Positions 1 through 13,861 of a DNA stretch of 64,000 bases are shown here, piece by piece. Where the stretch lies: positions 94,237,948 to 94,301,947 of the forward strand of contig NC_084835.1 in assembly GCF_033115175.1 (NCBI RefSeq), in the 5' to 3' direction. Made by a program: the position numbers and the translations under genes. The stretch is from Lepus europaeus. Lineage: Eukaryota; Chordata; Mammalia; Lagomorpha; Leporidae. The notes beneath the pieces were generated by a model. It did no database searches and had not been told where the DNA came from. It saw nothing but the letters and a program-made list of their open reading frames with translations. Numbering within the stretch: position 1 is the first letter of the stretch; every line of letters begins with the position of its first letter.

Positions 1-3000
1 AAGAGCAGAAAGCAGCTAGGAAAACCAAAGATATTCCGTCAATTTCACAGCTGTGGTCCAGGCTAGCCCAATTGCCGCCTAACTGTAGAAACACTGGATT
101 TCGAGGCTTCAAGTGCCAAGTGCTGGGAGATGTGGAGAAGGATGCAAAGTGCTTGGAGCCACCAGAAGTCCTTTGATTTTCATCTTTGCAGCAGCAGGCA
201 AAAGCTGGATAACACAGAAGCAGATAATTCAATATCTCTACATCCACGGCAGGGGCAATAATTAATGCACAAAAATCCCTGTGATCAACAACTGTGAGCA
301 CCAAATGCTGCCCTCACACCCCAGAGGGAAGGTTGCTGATCAAGAGGCACTGGTCCAATGATGGCTATTTCCATCTTCCTGCTGGGCGAGTTGGGGCAGA
401 CATTTAACCTTTCTGGCTCCATTTGTTTAACATGTAAAGCAAGAGGACTGAACTTCCTCCCCAGCCCAATCTGTGAGTCTATAAAGGCCTATGCAATACA
501 TACGAATTCACCCAATTGTCTGGATGTCTGATTATTCTGCTCTTGCCTGTGCCACACATCACGGTGTCAGATAGATCAGTTTCATTTCCCGCTGGAGGGT
601 GGGCACCATAAAAACACAGCTTCCACATGTAGCTGGGCACCGCATGCCCAGGCTACACCTTGAGGAGCAGAGGCAGGGAGGTCAGTTCCCCACTGTCGCC
701 AAGCATGCTGCCCAAGACCCAGGACTAGAAGGCAGGAGTTCAGCCCCTAGAGCTCTGCTTCAGCCAAAATACACAATATTGTATTCCTACCAGCTCCAAA
801 GGGCTTGTGCAGCCAAAAGAAACAGGCATTTGAGAGCAGGAAGGGGCAGCACTTGACCCCTGGCCTCTTCTGTCGGGCTCCTCTGGCAAGGAGAAGTGCT
901 GGGTTCAAAGGAGGGCCAGGGTGGCCCACTAGACAGTGCATGTCCCACAGAGCTGGATCTGTATCCTCATTCTCCCACATGGGGGTTACATGCTTTCAAC
1001 CATCTGGTCTTCAACATGGCAATGAATGTTATGCCTTCTAAGACAAGGCACAGAATAGAAGGGCAATATGGCAAAGCTATGCCCTTGAGCGGTTGTTGGC
1101 AATAATCTAGACTCTCCAACTCCGCTCTCTACCCTAACAGAGACCCCCCTGGGAACCTGCAGTTCCCTAAAGATTCAGGGTTCCAGGCCAGAGTCACCCA
1201 AGAAACAGAAAATCCACCATCGATGTGAGTCACTGCAAGCATGATATGCTTTAGCCCTCCTGTCATCTCCAACACCCTGCACATCCAATAATAACAATAG
1301 TTGTAACAATAAGACCCCAAGAGTAATGCTCTTAGATATGGTGACTTCAATCTTATGGAAAGGGTGAATGTGAGGATTTGGAGAAAACTTTGTTCTCTGC
1401 TGCTCCTCAGTATTTGATCTAAGTAAAAGCTCTAGGCTTGCTATGCAAATATATCTTTGAGATATTAGCACCTTCCTTTTCCAGCCAGACTGCCTAAGTT
1501 CCTTCAACAAAAAATGTCCAGAACTCTAACTGGCCAGTGGACAGGGCAGTGGGCAGTGCAGAAAGAGCACCTGCTAGAATCCCTCTATGCATGAGGCTTC
1601 GTGTGCTACTCAGTTTGTGAATTGTGGTTTAAATGAGGACCTTGATTACCTGAGCGTAGGAGCTGGTAGAACACAGACTGATAGGTGCAGGGTTTTGAAG
1701 AGAATCAGGCATTGTGGGACAGATGTGATGCGCTGATTGGCATGAACAGATTGGTCACTGCTGGAGTAGCAGGTTTGAGAAAGTACCTATGACTCAAGAT
1801 CTGGGAGAGGGAGCAAGGATACTGAGAATTCTGAGAGGCACAGCAGCCAGGGGAGAAGGTTTAAGTTTGAAAGGTCTGGACATCAGATATGAGTCTCAAA
1901 AGAGCCAGAGCACAGAGTGGGGGCAACAGAATGTGACCAATCCCTGGTCTCCTCCAGTCAGAAAATGATGCTCCAGGTGTTCTCGGAGGTGATCCATGGA
2001 TCGCGGGCTGTGCTTTCTTTGTTCCTCCTTTTGTGGTTCGGATTGTGTAGTCCTGTATGCGCCTCTCTCCCTCCCTGACTCCTCCTGTCCTTTTTCTCCT
2101 GGATCAGTCCTTGCTTCTGCTACCAGAAGGTATCAGGACAGAGGGATGAAGCAAGACTCAGCAGGGACAGCCTTCCAAATGTCCCCAAGGCCAGCCAGGG
2201 CCATCACATCTCTTGAAACCTGTTTTTTTTTCTCTGTCTTCCAAATATTGGGGTACTATTTCCCAGACTGATAGACTGGAGGCTGAGCCATATGTGATCT
2301 AGCTTTAAATTCTGGACCTCTAAGAAACAAGGGCGAACTCTGGAGCTTAAGGCCCATCACCAAGGGGAGACTCCCTCACGTGGAATTCACGGCTCTTGCT
2401 ACCCTGACTGCACCACCCTCAGAAGCAGTCACACGGCAGTCAGAACACACTCCCATGAACACTGCTGTCTTCTCTGGAATGCAGCCCCTTCCTCTTTCTA
2501 ACCTCTCCCCAGACTTTCCTTCTTCCACAAAGCCAGTCTGCAGAAACCATCCCCAAATCACCATCTCACTGACAGCCATTCCCTACCTTCCATACACTCC
2601 GAAGCAATTTGCCTGAGTTGCTCTCTGATGTTGGAGCCACATCACACTGAGCCGGCCACCCCCAGCATAGTCACTAGGGTTTGCCCCACTCCCAATCATG
2701 AAGATGCAGAGCAGACCTGGATCAGACCCCGGTGCTCATGCTTCACTGACACCTCCTGCTGAGCCGAGCGGAGTCCATCTAGGAGAAAGGAAACACGGAT
2801 GGGCCAGAGGACAGTGCCTTCCATGAGAGCCCTCCCTCCCTGTGTTCACAAGGAACCTCTCCCCTCCCATCCTGCTTTAAACTCTGCCTCCGCACCCAGC
2901 CACCCTCTCCTATCTCATCACAATGGCATAACGCTAAATTAATTAATGTGAGTAAGCCATGTGGAAATGCCTGGCTTGCCAAGTGCTCTCCATAAGTTTG

Positions 3001-6000
3001 CAACACCTTTGGAAGCAGTAAAGATTGGCACAGCTCTCTAGGACAAAATTAATCTCGCCCCAGGACTCCTGAGCCCGATTTTGGTTCATGGAGGCATGTG
3101 CAGGTAGGGCAAGAACTGCATTCGAAACATGGTGGATGTAATTAAATTATTTAAATATATTTCCAATATTCAATATATTTCCCCTTATTGGGGAGCAGGG
3201 AGATGTTAGAATTAAAAGGGAGGGAAGACAGCCAGACCAGAGCAGTCATTTCCTGTGATAGATTAAACCCAAAAGGAATAGTGCAGAACTGGACAAGAGG
3301 AAGAGGGTAACTTACAAATTGAAGCCCTCTTGGGCTGGTTTGGTTTGGTTCTCTCTGAGAGGTTTGCCATGATATATGTGTGGGTTTGGGTACACACGCA
3401 GCAGGCCAGACATGTGCTTCTGTTTCCCAGACACATTTATCTTTGCAGGCTCCTGATAAAGGAAGCAGGGGCAAAGGCACCATGCACATGGCTGCAAGGA
3501 CCCAGGAACCCTACCAAAGGCAAGGGGCTAGGGCCTGTCGTTGCTGCTGTATGCTTAGGGTTCACCCCAAAAAGCAGAAACAATAGGATATATATATAGC
3601 ACGAGAGATTTATTGCGAGAAACAGGCTTCTGTAATAGTGGGGTTGGCTACAAAGTCAGAAATCCATCAGGCAGGCCAGCAAGAACTTGGGCACAGGCTG
3701 AAGGCGCAGTCAACAAGCAAAGTTTCTCTTTTCTCAGGAAAGCTTCATGCCTATTGGTGAGGCCTTTCAACTATTGTACCCAGCTCACACAGATCATGAA
3801 GAAAAATCTCCTATTCTTAGTCAACTGTTTCTGGGCCTTAATCACACCTACAAAGAGCCTTCACCCAACACCTGCACCGGTATTTAAATGATTAGCTGAG
3901 GACTGACATGGACACCTGCCTCACCGCTGCTCTGCCTGGCTCCTCATGCAGCCCCCACCCACCTCCTTGCCTGTCAGACCCTTCTCTTGCCTTCTGAATC
4001 CCCCCACGGCTGTCTGGTATCTCAGGAAGGAACACCAGGAAGGGCTTTGGGGCCTCCCATCAAGCAGTCGCATAGGGATGCAAGAATGGTTGTTTGCGAG
4101 TCTTCTCACTGCTTATGAGTTTTCAAGTGAGTTCCAAAAATGGCCTCCCAGCTGGTGTCCCAGCCTCCAAAGCCCCACCACTGACAGAGTGAGTTTCTAA
4201 GCTCCAAACCCAGACCAGGCCCTTTCTGTGCTAAGACCCTTTCCACAGCTGTCCATAGCTCTTCCAAGTAAATTGTGCGTACTCCTCAATGGCAACCAAC
4301 CTACCTCCTCAAGCTCCCTGCCCGTCTTCTTTGCAACAAGGATCCTGTGCTTTAGTGGTCCGTGGAACTGGCCACTTGGGCTCAATCCTCAGTGCCAAAA
4401 CCCATGTGTTCCTCCATCCTCTGCCCGTGCCTTTGAGTCACTGTCTATTACTCCCATCGAGGAATCAGCAGCTCAGAGCACCCTCAGCACCCGGCACATC
4501 CTCTTGTACAGGACACACCTTGCCCCCTACCTGCCTGTCTGCCTTCACTTGTGCTGAAGAACATCACTCCCTGGCCCCCAGCGCCTAGCTGGGGGTCTGT
4601 CAGGCTCACACGTGTGCTGGATGAATGAATGGACAGTGTTGGATGGTTACATAACCCCAACTCTCCCCACGCTCCTGTTTCTTCCCCAGCCCTGCTCTGC
4701 TCACATTCTTCCTCTTCCCACAGTTCAACCTGAAATTTACTGGGGCAATTTTTCCTTCTCTCGCTCCCTTCCCTGTCGATTTGAGAACTGTTTTGAGCAA
4801 TAATAGTGTCATCATAATTTATGATATCAAAGTTATGGCTTGAGACAGAGGACCCTGCTGCAAGAAACTGAAAACAGCACAGGCCAGCTGCAGGCAGGAG
4901 GGTGAGAAGCAGGCGGTCACCAGGCCGCGGCGAGCAGGAGGCAGGACACGGCACTGAAGTGTTCCAGGACACCTCCTGCAAAGCGATGTGGGAACAGAAC
5001 TAGGCAGGGGCCCAGGTGACAGCAGGAGGGTCAACAAGATTAATTTGAGCATCTGAATCTGTGGTGAGAACGGAAAACCTGCCTGTTCAGGCAGATGTTC
5101 AGAGAGCTTTTAAAAATAGGTTGCTTAATGGTTGTGGTCTTTGGTCCACTCATTCAACAAATATTAATGAAATGTGTAATTGGTGTCAGACCCCTGAGAC
5201 ATAAGAGTGAGTGAGACCCGGCCCCTGAGGAGGCTTCTTCCAAGTGGGTGTAAGAGATAATGTCAGATAGCAATGAGCGTGCTGAGGGAAATAGCAGGTG
5301 AAAGGTATGGAAAGTTTGGGGAGGGGTGGAGAGCTGTAATAGAGAGGGTGGCTAAGAAATGCCTTCCTAAGGAGGAGCCACAGGACTAACCAGAAAGAAG
5401 GTGTTCCAAGCAAAGGAAATGGTATGTGCAAAGGGTCTGGGGTGGGGAGAGACAGCATCAAGAGAAGTAGCCAGAGACAAGGTCACAGAGATCAGTGAGC
5501 ATGGAAAGATGTTGTCTTGGGTCTGAGTGAGCTGGGAAGTCCCTGGGTGGGGTTGCCAGCAGAGGTGGCACTGGTGCTGGATAACCCAAGGCTGCTGAGA
5601 GCAGGAGAGACTGAGGTCAGGCCCAGGAGGAAGCAGGGACTGGGCGAAAGCTATTTCCATCACCCAGGAGAGATGCTGCCTGGGCTCATGCAGCCATAGA
5701 GGGGATGAAAGAAATCGCCTCCAGATATGATTTAGAGATGGAACTAACAGGAATTGGCAGGTTCTTTGAGGTGTGGGGTGTGAGTGAAAAAGAGGCCTGA
5801 GCAAGCAGGCAAGAGACCTGTGTTTTGATTAAGGAGCCCCCAGGAGATCAGACTGGAGGTCTGGAGGGTGTGCAGGCTGATCATTGCACCCACTCAGGAG
5901 GGCGATTGCCTTTTGCTCAAGGGAACGTCCTGCCAGTGGGCCACAGACTCATGTACGCAGCAGCTCTGCCTCCCGCACACCTGGGCTCCCTGACACCCCC

Positions 6001-8266
6001 AAGACACAGAGCAGCCTCACTGACCAGCCCTCTGATCAGAACTGCACTTACTGTGCATCTGCCCACGTAAGGTAGCTCTGCCACGGCTGCCCGCCAGCAG
6101 GGACCTCTCTGCTGAGAGGGGTGAGCAAGACATTTGAGACAGGGGCTTCAAAGGAGTGGAGATTTGGAGGGAGCAGAGCCTCAGCCCTGTGGGTGGGGTG
6201 CTGGGGCAGGGAGAGGTGACCCAGCATGTCCCCACAGCCCTCTGAGGTGGTCTGTGTTACACAGGGCCACATTATGACTTGGGGGTGAGGGGTGCGCAGG
6301 TCCCTTTCGTAGGTCCCTTTCTCCATTAAAAAAAAGTGAAAATTATATTTTATGACTCTCAGTATCAAGACAAACAGAAGGCTACTTGGATTGTAAGCAT
6401 TTTTTCCTTCTGGTGTTAAAAGAAATTAAAGCATTTTCACAGGTCCCAGGCACTGTGCCTACAGTGCCCGAGGGTGGCAGCCCTGTGCACAGGGAGGAAA
6501 AGGAGTGGGTCTGGCTTAGCAATGGGGCATTAGCAGGGGACCTGGGCCCTGTCCTGGCTGTGGAATGATTCCCTCTGAGTCCAATGAGGTCTCTCTACCA
6601 CACAAGGCCTCTACCTCCTCATCTTGCTAAGGAGCAGCAGGCCTGGCCCATTGCACAGCAGCCTCCTGGCAATAACTCCCCAAGATCCCAACTAAAGCCC
6701 ACAAAGCTCTCACTTCATTTTTAACTCTCTCACCCAAGGGAAGGCTCTTCTCTCCCCACCACCCTTTCCCCATTATAATATTGAACCTGCTTTCCTTTCC
6801 TGGGTCCCCTTCTCTCATCAAATCCTGTGCCGTGTGTGCAGCTACCAAAGAGAAGCCATAAAGCCATAATGAGTATGGAGACATCAACATGAAAATGACA
6901 GTGGGAGAGTCATAAACACCCACACAAATATATAAATACAAACACATCTTTAAACCAAACCCTGGAGGTATTTTAAACGCATAATGTAGCATTTATGTCT
7001 CTTACTTTGCACAGCAGATTCTTCGAGAGAAATTCACTTAATTCTATTGCTCATACCTCTCAACCCATCCAGGAGTAATCGCTAATAACTGGCACAGTTG
7101 CCCACCCCCTCCACCACCACCACCCTGATCAAGGGCTCATTTCAGAGACTTGTTCTTGAATTCAGTATTATTCTGGCCATGAGTTCAAGCGCTGGGGGTG
7201 TGGTCACATGACTGTGAGCCTTGGGCATCATCCAGTGGGGTTCAGTGAGGTGCCCGGCAAGGTCCTGGCTCTGAGCTGCTCCAACTATTGCACTAGTAAT
7301 TACCTCTCAGTTAAAGGAAGCATGTCAGGACTCGGAAGAGAGCGGATGAGTGGGTTTTGTCATGAGCTTGATGGGTAGGTGCACACTCTCACCTGGAACA
7401 TGACTGTGGACCCCCTCTCCGGAGTGAGGGAAAAACAGGGCAGCTGGCTCCTTCCAGCAGGGCCATGGTGAGGAGGGCACTGAATGCCGGCCCTGCCCCA
7501 GGCCCTGTGCTTAGCACTGTCCAGGGAGTTGCTCATCTATCGCCTATGAGGTAGACCCAGGGCCAGCCATAGAATCTGTGGGGCCCAATACAAAGGGGAA
7601 GTGTTGTGCCCTTGTTCAAAAAGCTGTGAAAAGGAGATGAAGTTAAAGATGATAAAATATAAAACTTCTTTCTTTCTCCCATGGTTGGTAGCACTCGCTC
7701 TTTCTCTGTGTGTGTGTGTATGTGTGTGTGCACGTGCATGTATGTCTCCCCCCTCCAATCCCCTTCTCCGGAGCACAGGGATATTGGCCAAGTGGGTGCA
7801 GACCCTCACCTGAAGCCCCACCCTGTGGCTCTGTGCACACACAAAGAGCCCACAGGCTGCCAGGTTCCCCTTCCCTCAGCCTTCAGACTGCTGTGCCCAA
7901 CCAGGAGGGAAGGAGTTGTACCAGGCATCCCTCCCCAACACCTGTGCACACCTTTGCACAGAGGGGACAGCAGTCACTGGGTGAGGGACAAGGAGTGGGA
8001 GGATCCACTGGCTCACATTCTACACAAATTCAAGATTTTTAATAACGAAACGTTTGAATTGCTATGATTTTGAAGACAGTGCCTGTAGAGGTCCTTTGCA
8101 TGTAGGGCCATACGCAATTGCACTGGCTGCATGTCCATGTAGGCTACCGTGGGTCAAGTTCATCACCAACCTCATTTCACAGATAGGAGAATTTAGGCCC
8201 TGCATGATGCTAAGGAGTGAAAGGACCAGGATTCAAGATCACTCATCCACCTCCAGAGCCTCCTCC
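1..8266. other. Upstream non-coding DNA, no gene recognised
   Basis: No exon of a recognisable protein was found on either strand. The open frames here are short, overlap on both strands and match no family I know. About 3590-3900 resembles an old mammalian interspersed repeat whose family I cannot name. About 5140-5500 has the wording of another ancient repeat (ATTCAACAAATATT followed by a purine-rich body). A short TG repeat lies at 7707-7730. About 8150-8250 looks like a MIR fragment. The stretch may belong to a long 5' intron of SLC14A2, because human SLC14A2 has distant non-coding first exons, but nothing in the sequence proves that. Confidence 0.6.
7707..7730. repeat. (TG)n microsatellite
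   Basis: Twenty-four bases of alternating TG with one TA interruption, followed by a CACGTGCATG stretch. Simple repeat with no evident function. Confidence 0.9.
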
Positions 8267-8586
8267 TTTTTTTAAGATGTATTTTATCTATTTGACAGGC
8301 ACAGTTTCAGAAAGAGGGAAATACAGAGAGAAGTTTTGCATATGCTGAATCATTTCCCAAATAGTCACAATGGCCCAGAGATGGGCCAGGCCAAAGCCAG
8401 GAGCCAGGAGCTTCTTCCAGGTCTCCCACATGGATACAGGGGCCCAGGCACTTGGGCCATCTTCTGCTGCTTGCTTTCCCAGGCAAGCTGGATCAGAAAT
8501 GGAGCAGCCAGGACTTGAATCATTGCCCACATAGGATGCCAGCAGCATAGGTGGCAGCTTTACCTGCTACGCCACAATGCCGGCCC
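8267..8586 (-). mobile_element. CSINE (lagomorph C-repeat SINE), minus strand
   Basis: The left end is a T-run followed by TTTAAGATGTATTT. The body has the family landmarks on the minus strand: GCCAGGAGCCAGGAGCTTCTT, GGGGCCCAGGCACTTGGGCC, and the head at the right end, CACAATGCCGGCCCC. Nearly full length and moderately diverged. Confidence 0.93.
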
Positions 8587-8919
8587 CAGATCCTTTGCCA
8601 CTTCCCTAGGCTGTGCCCTTTTCCACCCAGCCTGACTGCCTCCCCTCAAAGTAATCGATGCTGCACTGTAAGATCCGGTGGAAATTCTAAAGAGAGTATG
8701 GGGCCCAACATGCTAACGTGCTACTAGCTAGCTTCTTGACCTTAATTTTTCTGTACTTTAGCCCAATCTGCCACAAGTGGTGATGCAAAGGAAAAACTCA
8801 TGGGCTCATAAAGGTTCCTTTATATGGAAGCGTTCAGCAACTGGTGGGAGCACCCTAACCAGAACCCAGGTCTCTCAGCCTTCTCCTCCTTTCCCAGGGT
8901 TTTTCCCCATTCCTCTTTT

Positions 8920-9325
8920 ATCAGTCAGCTTCTCACTGCTATAACAAAGTACCAACTAATGTTAGACACAGAATAGGTCTATTTAGCCCATAGTTTTGAA
9001 GTTTTAAGGCTAAGATTGGACAGCCCCCATTTGTTGGGCTTCCGCTTAGGAGTGGCAGAATGCGTGCAGAGGGAGGATCATGTGGCAAGCCCCACAGAGA
9101 TGGGGAGCACTCATGTCTATGTGTCCACCCCTCCTTAGAAAGCCACCAGGATTCAATCATGGAGACTTCACCCTAATGACCTAATCCAGCCGAATCACTT
9201 CCCAAGGGCCCTGTCTCTGAACACCACTACTGGGTTAAGTCTCCATCCCCTTAGTGCCACTAATTTATGGCTGTGGGGTTTAAACTTCTGCAGGAGTTCA
9301 GAGGGCAATTATTCAAGCCATAGCA
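8920..9325 (-). mobile_element. MaLR-type solitary LTR, minus strand (degenerate)
   Basis: Read on the minus strand it runs from TGCTATGGCTTGAATAATTG through ATTAGGTCATTAGGGTGAAG to a 3' end in GTACTTTGTTATAGCAGTGAG. This order is typical of MaLR LTRs (MLT/MST group). A related copy lies at 13862-14237. No internal retroviral coding sequence accompanies it. The exact subfamily is not determined. Confidence 0.65.
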
Positions 9326-10054
9326 TCTCTCTAGGCAGATGACCCTGGCCCTGAACATCCAGGGAGGACAATGAACCGCTCTGCAACCACACAGTAAGAG
9401 AAGGACAAATTGAGCCAGGGCAGCACTTGGGTCTCTACGGGCCATAATATTCTCTGGGTCTGTGTGCAACTAATCTTAATCATATTAATTCTTTCCCCCA
9501 TCTGTTCAGTCCAATAGCTAGATCCTTGCAGTGGTGATCTGGAAGGAATTCCCCAATCCAACCTGAGCAGGTGTTTGTGAATGAATGTCTGCGTGAGGTC
9601 TTTCCTCAAATCAGGTGATCAGACTGACCAAGTAGTAGGCATTGCTTTGAGGGGACTCCAAGTCTACATTGCAATGAGAGAGCACTTTTGTCTCATCACA
9701 GTTGGGGGATCCCAATCTTTGAATCATTTCAGTTGAACTAGAGTGACTTGTGCTTCCTTGGACAAGCTTAGGAACCTTTGGTCTTGATCAAGAAGCAGCT
9801 GATTTGACAGGACTGGCTGAAAGATATGGATGGTCAGAGCCTTTGGAATTGGCCACTGCACTAATCTATGTTGGTGAAGGTGTCCGTGGTTGTACATGGT
9901 ACCTCAGGATCTCCTCTCTGGGACCCAGGACCTTCTCTAGTAGTGCAGGTTCACAGCCCTGACCATGACAAACATATGCAAAAATGCACTTGAACATCAG
10001 CTCCAAACCTCAGCTAAGGAGGCTTATTTCATGAGATAGCAAAAGGCCATAGAT

Positions 10055-10140
10055 AATGGTTAAGAACATTAAATGAGGTCATATGTGTATAAAGTGCTCA
10101 GTACAGTGCCTGGTACATAATAGGTATTCAACTACTGTCA
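10055..10140 (+). repeat. MIR 3' fragment
   Basis: Contains the MIR 3' wording: TTAAATGAGGTCATATGTGT, then AGTACAGTGCCTGGTACATA and a GGTATTCAA end. Ancient tRNA-derived SINE relic. Confidence 0.7.
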
Positions 10141-12552
10141 ATCCCTACTGAAAACGAAATATGATCTCTCTTGGAGAGTGTTAGTGAGCAGAATGATCTG
10201 TCACTCCTTCCGTAGGGGAATTAAGGGATATTTGCCCTGGAGACAGAAAATATGAGGGTCTTTGATACCCTGATGAAAGTTGGAAGAAGACTGAAAAAAA
10301 AATATTTGAGGCAGAGAGGGTGGGATACGAGCAAGGATTATAGAAAACTGGAAACCCAGTTTCCCTTGTGTGTAGCTTTTCCGTGGGCTGGCTTCCTCCC
10401 TGTAACACAGACACATGAATGCTTGCGCCACAGTAAGGATCAGTTGACATACTCTGCTGATGGATTCAAACATTGTGACTGAACTCATTCAAATTCCCAT
10501 CAGTTTAGTCAATTGATGTCATATCAAGTATCTGTCAGCACAACCAGCCAAGTCGATTAGACACCTGGTCTTTTTAGTTAGCTAACTTGCTATTTCCGAA
10601 AACAAAAACAAAAAATCAAGATGAAAATAGTCCATCAATTTAGTTAGCAACTGGCTGGTAAATTCTATCATAAAAGTACATTTTGTCAAACAGCTTTGAT
10701 TTTTTTTTTTTACTGAATCTCCTGCGTCAATCAGTTGTTGGGAGGGGCAGCATCAAACAGATGTGTCGGCTTGCTAGGCAAGCAGGGAGCTGAACATCAG
10801 AAATGAATCATCAGAAAGATTTCACCAGAAAGGCCACAGCTTGGTCACCCACAACAGCAATGAGAAACGGGGTCCTGCAGAATACATGACAGGTATTCCC
10901 TTTCACAGCAAGTCTGTGCTTGGAAGAGCGATTTTCTGTTCTTTCTAGAAAGCCACCCTTCTGGTCTTTTCTTGGTCCATAACTGATAAAGAAATGGGTG
11001 TGATTTCTCAGCAGTCTTGGGTTGCCCATTGGCAATCAGCAAGCAGATGACAGGGTCCCTGAAAACTGAGGGTCTGCTGTATTTATTGAGGGTCTTTGAA
11101 CATGGGAATATACTCAGTTCTGAAAGATATGATCCTTACCCAAGTCCAAAGGATATAATAAATTCACTCATTAATGCAGTCAATTTTAGACCTGAATTAA
11201 AGGGTTAAAATTAAGCCCTTTATTTGTCGAAATCCAAATTATGAAAGCTGATTCTTGCCACTCTCTGTTTTCCCAACCCTCAGTGTTTCATTATCTTCTT
11301 GTACACCCCCCTGCTGTCCCAGAGCTCTGCCTGCAGAGGGATTATTTAATAGACACACCAAGGGGTCATTGAACTGAGGTGCTAACTCTTTCCAGGGGTG
11401 CTTGTTTTTCAAAAGAGGATACCTGAAGACATCTATGCTTAGCCCAAAGAGTGAATCATTAATGGTATAACATCAGATGCCAAGTAACTGCAGAGGGTCC
11501 GAGTATTGGCAGACATGGTTTTAACAAAATCAGGTATTTGAAGAGCCATCTTGCTTAGAGAACTAGAACATATTCACTCTTGGATGTGTCTATACAGCAT
11601 GAACTGGTCTACTTTTGCCCAGTTCAGATTGCTCACTGGTCCAGTTCTCTCCTGGTCAAAGAAGTTCTGAAATGGGGCTAAGCTGGTTATTTATTACTAG
11701 TCATTCACCGCCTACAATTCACTTCTCCAATTTTCTCCCTGTTGCCTGTACGGTGCCACTCTGTCAGTCCCTGTGGTTTATTGACTCAGTTCTGATGGCT
11801 GAAGTAAACAAATTACTTCAAGAGTGATTATGGTGCAAAAAGGGCATTTCTTGCTGGATTCTAAATGACAGAAATGGTGTGTGATCCAATCAGTTCTAAT
11901 ACCAGGGGGCAACTGGCCATCAGGAGGATGAAGTTTCCATTGCCATTCCTATCAGGAACATAAATATGTAAGGTGCCTGATATTCTCTGGATTTTAAATT
12001 CTGGATAAATACCTGACACTATCCAGATCAAATTAGTTTGCAGATAAAATATTCCAAATAACAAAGTCAACTTCTTCAAGACCCATTGAAAATATACTGC
12101 ATATATACACCCCTGATTTATTAATGCATCAGGCGCATTGCATCACATCCCAGGATTTACGTTGGGTCCAGGCAAATCCATTACACAGCCAAGATTCAAG
12201 TCTGTGCCTACTAAAAATTTGGTCCCCAAATTTCTTTAAACTACATTTCTACCAGGAAAAAATGTTTAAGTGGGCATTCTCAATATGTTTGTTTAATTAT
12301 GAATTGTGTACATGAACTTATACTAGTCAATGTATCAAGGCACAACACACACTTAGGTGAGAGTCATCTTTAATGAAAATGACTTTAAATCCCTGTATAA
12401 AGTTGACTTCATCATTTTCACTTTTCTGGCCCAGTTCTCATCATGCATGGTTAGATTGTCACTTCCCTAACTTCATGCCATGGCTGTTGCTGTTTTCATC
12501 ATCAGAGCTGAAGAAGCAATAGCCCACTTTTCCTTTTTATCATTGGTTTTTC

Positions 12553-12800
12553 CTTTTTTAAGATTTTATTTATTTATTTATTTATTTGAGAGGTAGAGCT
12601 ATGGCAGAGAGGGAGAGACAGAGAGAGAGGTCTTCCATCCTCTGATTCACTCCCCAAATGGCCACAATGGCCAGAACTGAGCTGATCCAAAGCCAGGAGC
12701 TTCCTCTGTGTCTCCCACATGGGTACAGGGGCCCAAGCACTTCCCAGGCACATTACCAGGGAGCTGGATCAGAAGAGGAGCAGCCTACTACCCCACAGTG
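12553..12800 (-). mobile_element. CSINE, minus strand, shortened
   Basis: Starts with TTTTTTAAGATTTTATTTAT and the (TTTA)n tail, then GAGAGGTAGAGCTATGGC and CCAAAGCCAGGAGC. The middle and head are shortened: TACCCCACAGTGG replaces the usual GCCGGC head. It is followed within about 35 bases by an old L1. Confidence 0.88.
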
Positions 12801-12832
12801 GAGGATTAAACTGAAAAACTGATACACAGGCA

Positions 12833-13740
12833 TTTCTTTTTGTTTTGTTTTGTTTCTTTTTCTTAATGTTTGCTCTCACATATAAGGGAGAACAGGCAAT
12901 ATTTGTCATTCTGTGTCTGGCTTATTTCACTCAACATGATGTCCTCCAGTTCCAACCATTTTGATGCAAATGTTAGAATTTCATTCTTTTTATAATATTC
13001 CATTGTGTGTGTGTATGTGTGTGTGTTGTTCACATTATTCTTATCCACTCATCTGTTGATGGACACCTTGGTTGACAGCATATTTTGGCTATTGTGAACA
13101 TGGTGGTGCAGGTATCTCTTTAATACAATATGCCCGTGTCTTTTGGGTATATACCCAGTTGTGTGATTACTGGATCATATGCCATGTCTAGTTCTAGCTT
13201 TTAAAGAAATCTCCATACTGTGTTCCACAGTGCCTACACTGATTTACACTTCCAACAAGAGTGTATAAGAGTTCCACATCCTCACCAGCACTTGTTGCTC
13301 TCTGTCTTTTGGATAATAGTCATTCTGACAGGGGTAAGGTGATATCTCATTGTGGTTTAGATATGCATTTCTCTGATGGCTGGTGATATTGAACATTTTT
13401 CCAAATATGTGTTGGACATTTGTATTTCTTCTTTCAAGAACTTCCCATTCAGGTCCTTTGCCCATTTATTAACTAGATTGGTTGGTTGTTTCTTGTTGAG
13501 GTTTTTGAGTTGTTGATATATTCTGGATATTAATTCTTTTGTTGGATAATTGGTTTGCAAATATTTTTTCCCTTTCTGATCACTCTCTTCACTCTATTAT
13601 TGTTTCCTTTGCTGTGCAGAAGCTTCTAAATTTGATGTATTCCTATTTTTCTGTTTTGTTTTTGTTGCCTGTGCTTTGGGGTTTTATCCAAGAAGTCATC
13701 ACCTACACCAATGTGTTGAAGCGTTTCAGCCCCACCACTT
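12833..13740 (-). mobile_element. Old L1 fragment (ORF2 3' part), minus strand
   Basis: On the minus strand, broken frames at 13357-13560, 13244-13465 and 12863-13048 carry the L1 ORF2 C-terminal hallmarks in the right order: WAKDLNGKFLKEEIQM, then an INITSHQ-like stretch, then MEYYKKNEILTFASKW. The frame changes between pieces, so it cannot encode a working protein. The DNA is of the older L1MA/L1MB style and is distinct from the younger rabbit L1 at 34789-36656. It is a 5'-truncated relic. Confidence 0.85.
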
Positions 13741-13861
13741 TCTGAAGGAGTGAATGGACTTACATTAGTCTTCACAGCAGGAATTGTATCAATGTTGCGT
13801 GTCCATTTGGCATAAATCCTCCCACATAACAAGACTTCTACTCTTCCCCAGAATAGTCACC

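Larger units (their letters stand above)
8587..12552. other. Non-coding stretch with old repeats
   Basis: Apart from the MaLR-type LTR at about 8920-9325 and a MIR fragment at about 10055-10140, I see no gene or structured element. From about 10500 to 12400 the DNA is AT-rich and unique-looking, with poly-A/T runs near 10600 and 10700. Confidence 0.6.

Noticed and set aside
8267..8586. tRNA-like gene within CSINE heads
   Set aside because: CSINE heads are tRNA-derived, but none of the copies here shows a complete cloverleaf with an intact anticodon arm. They are SINE parts, not tRNA genes.
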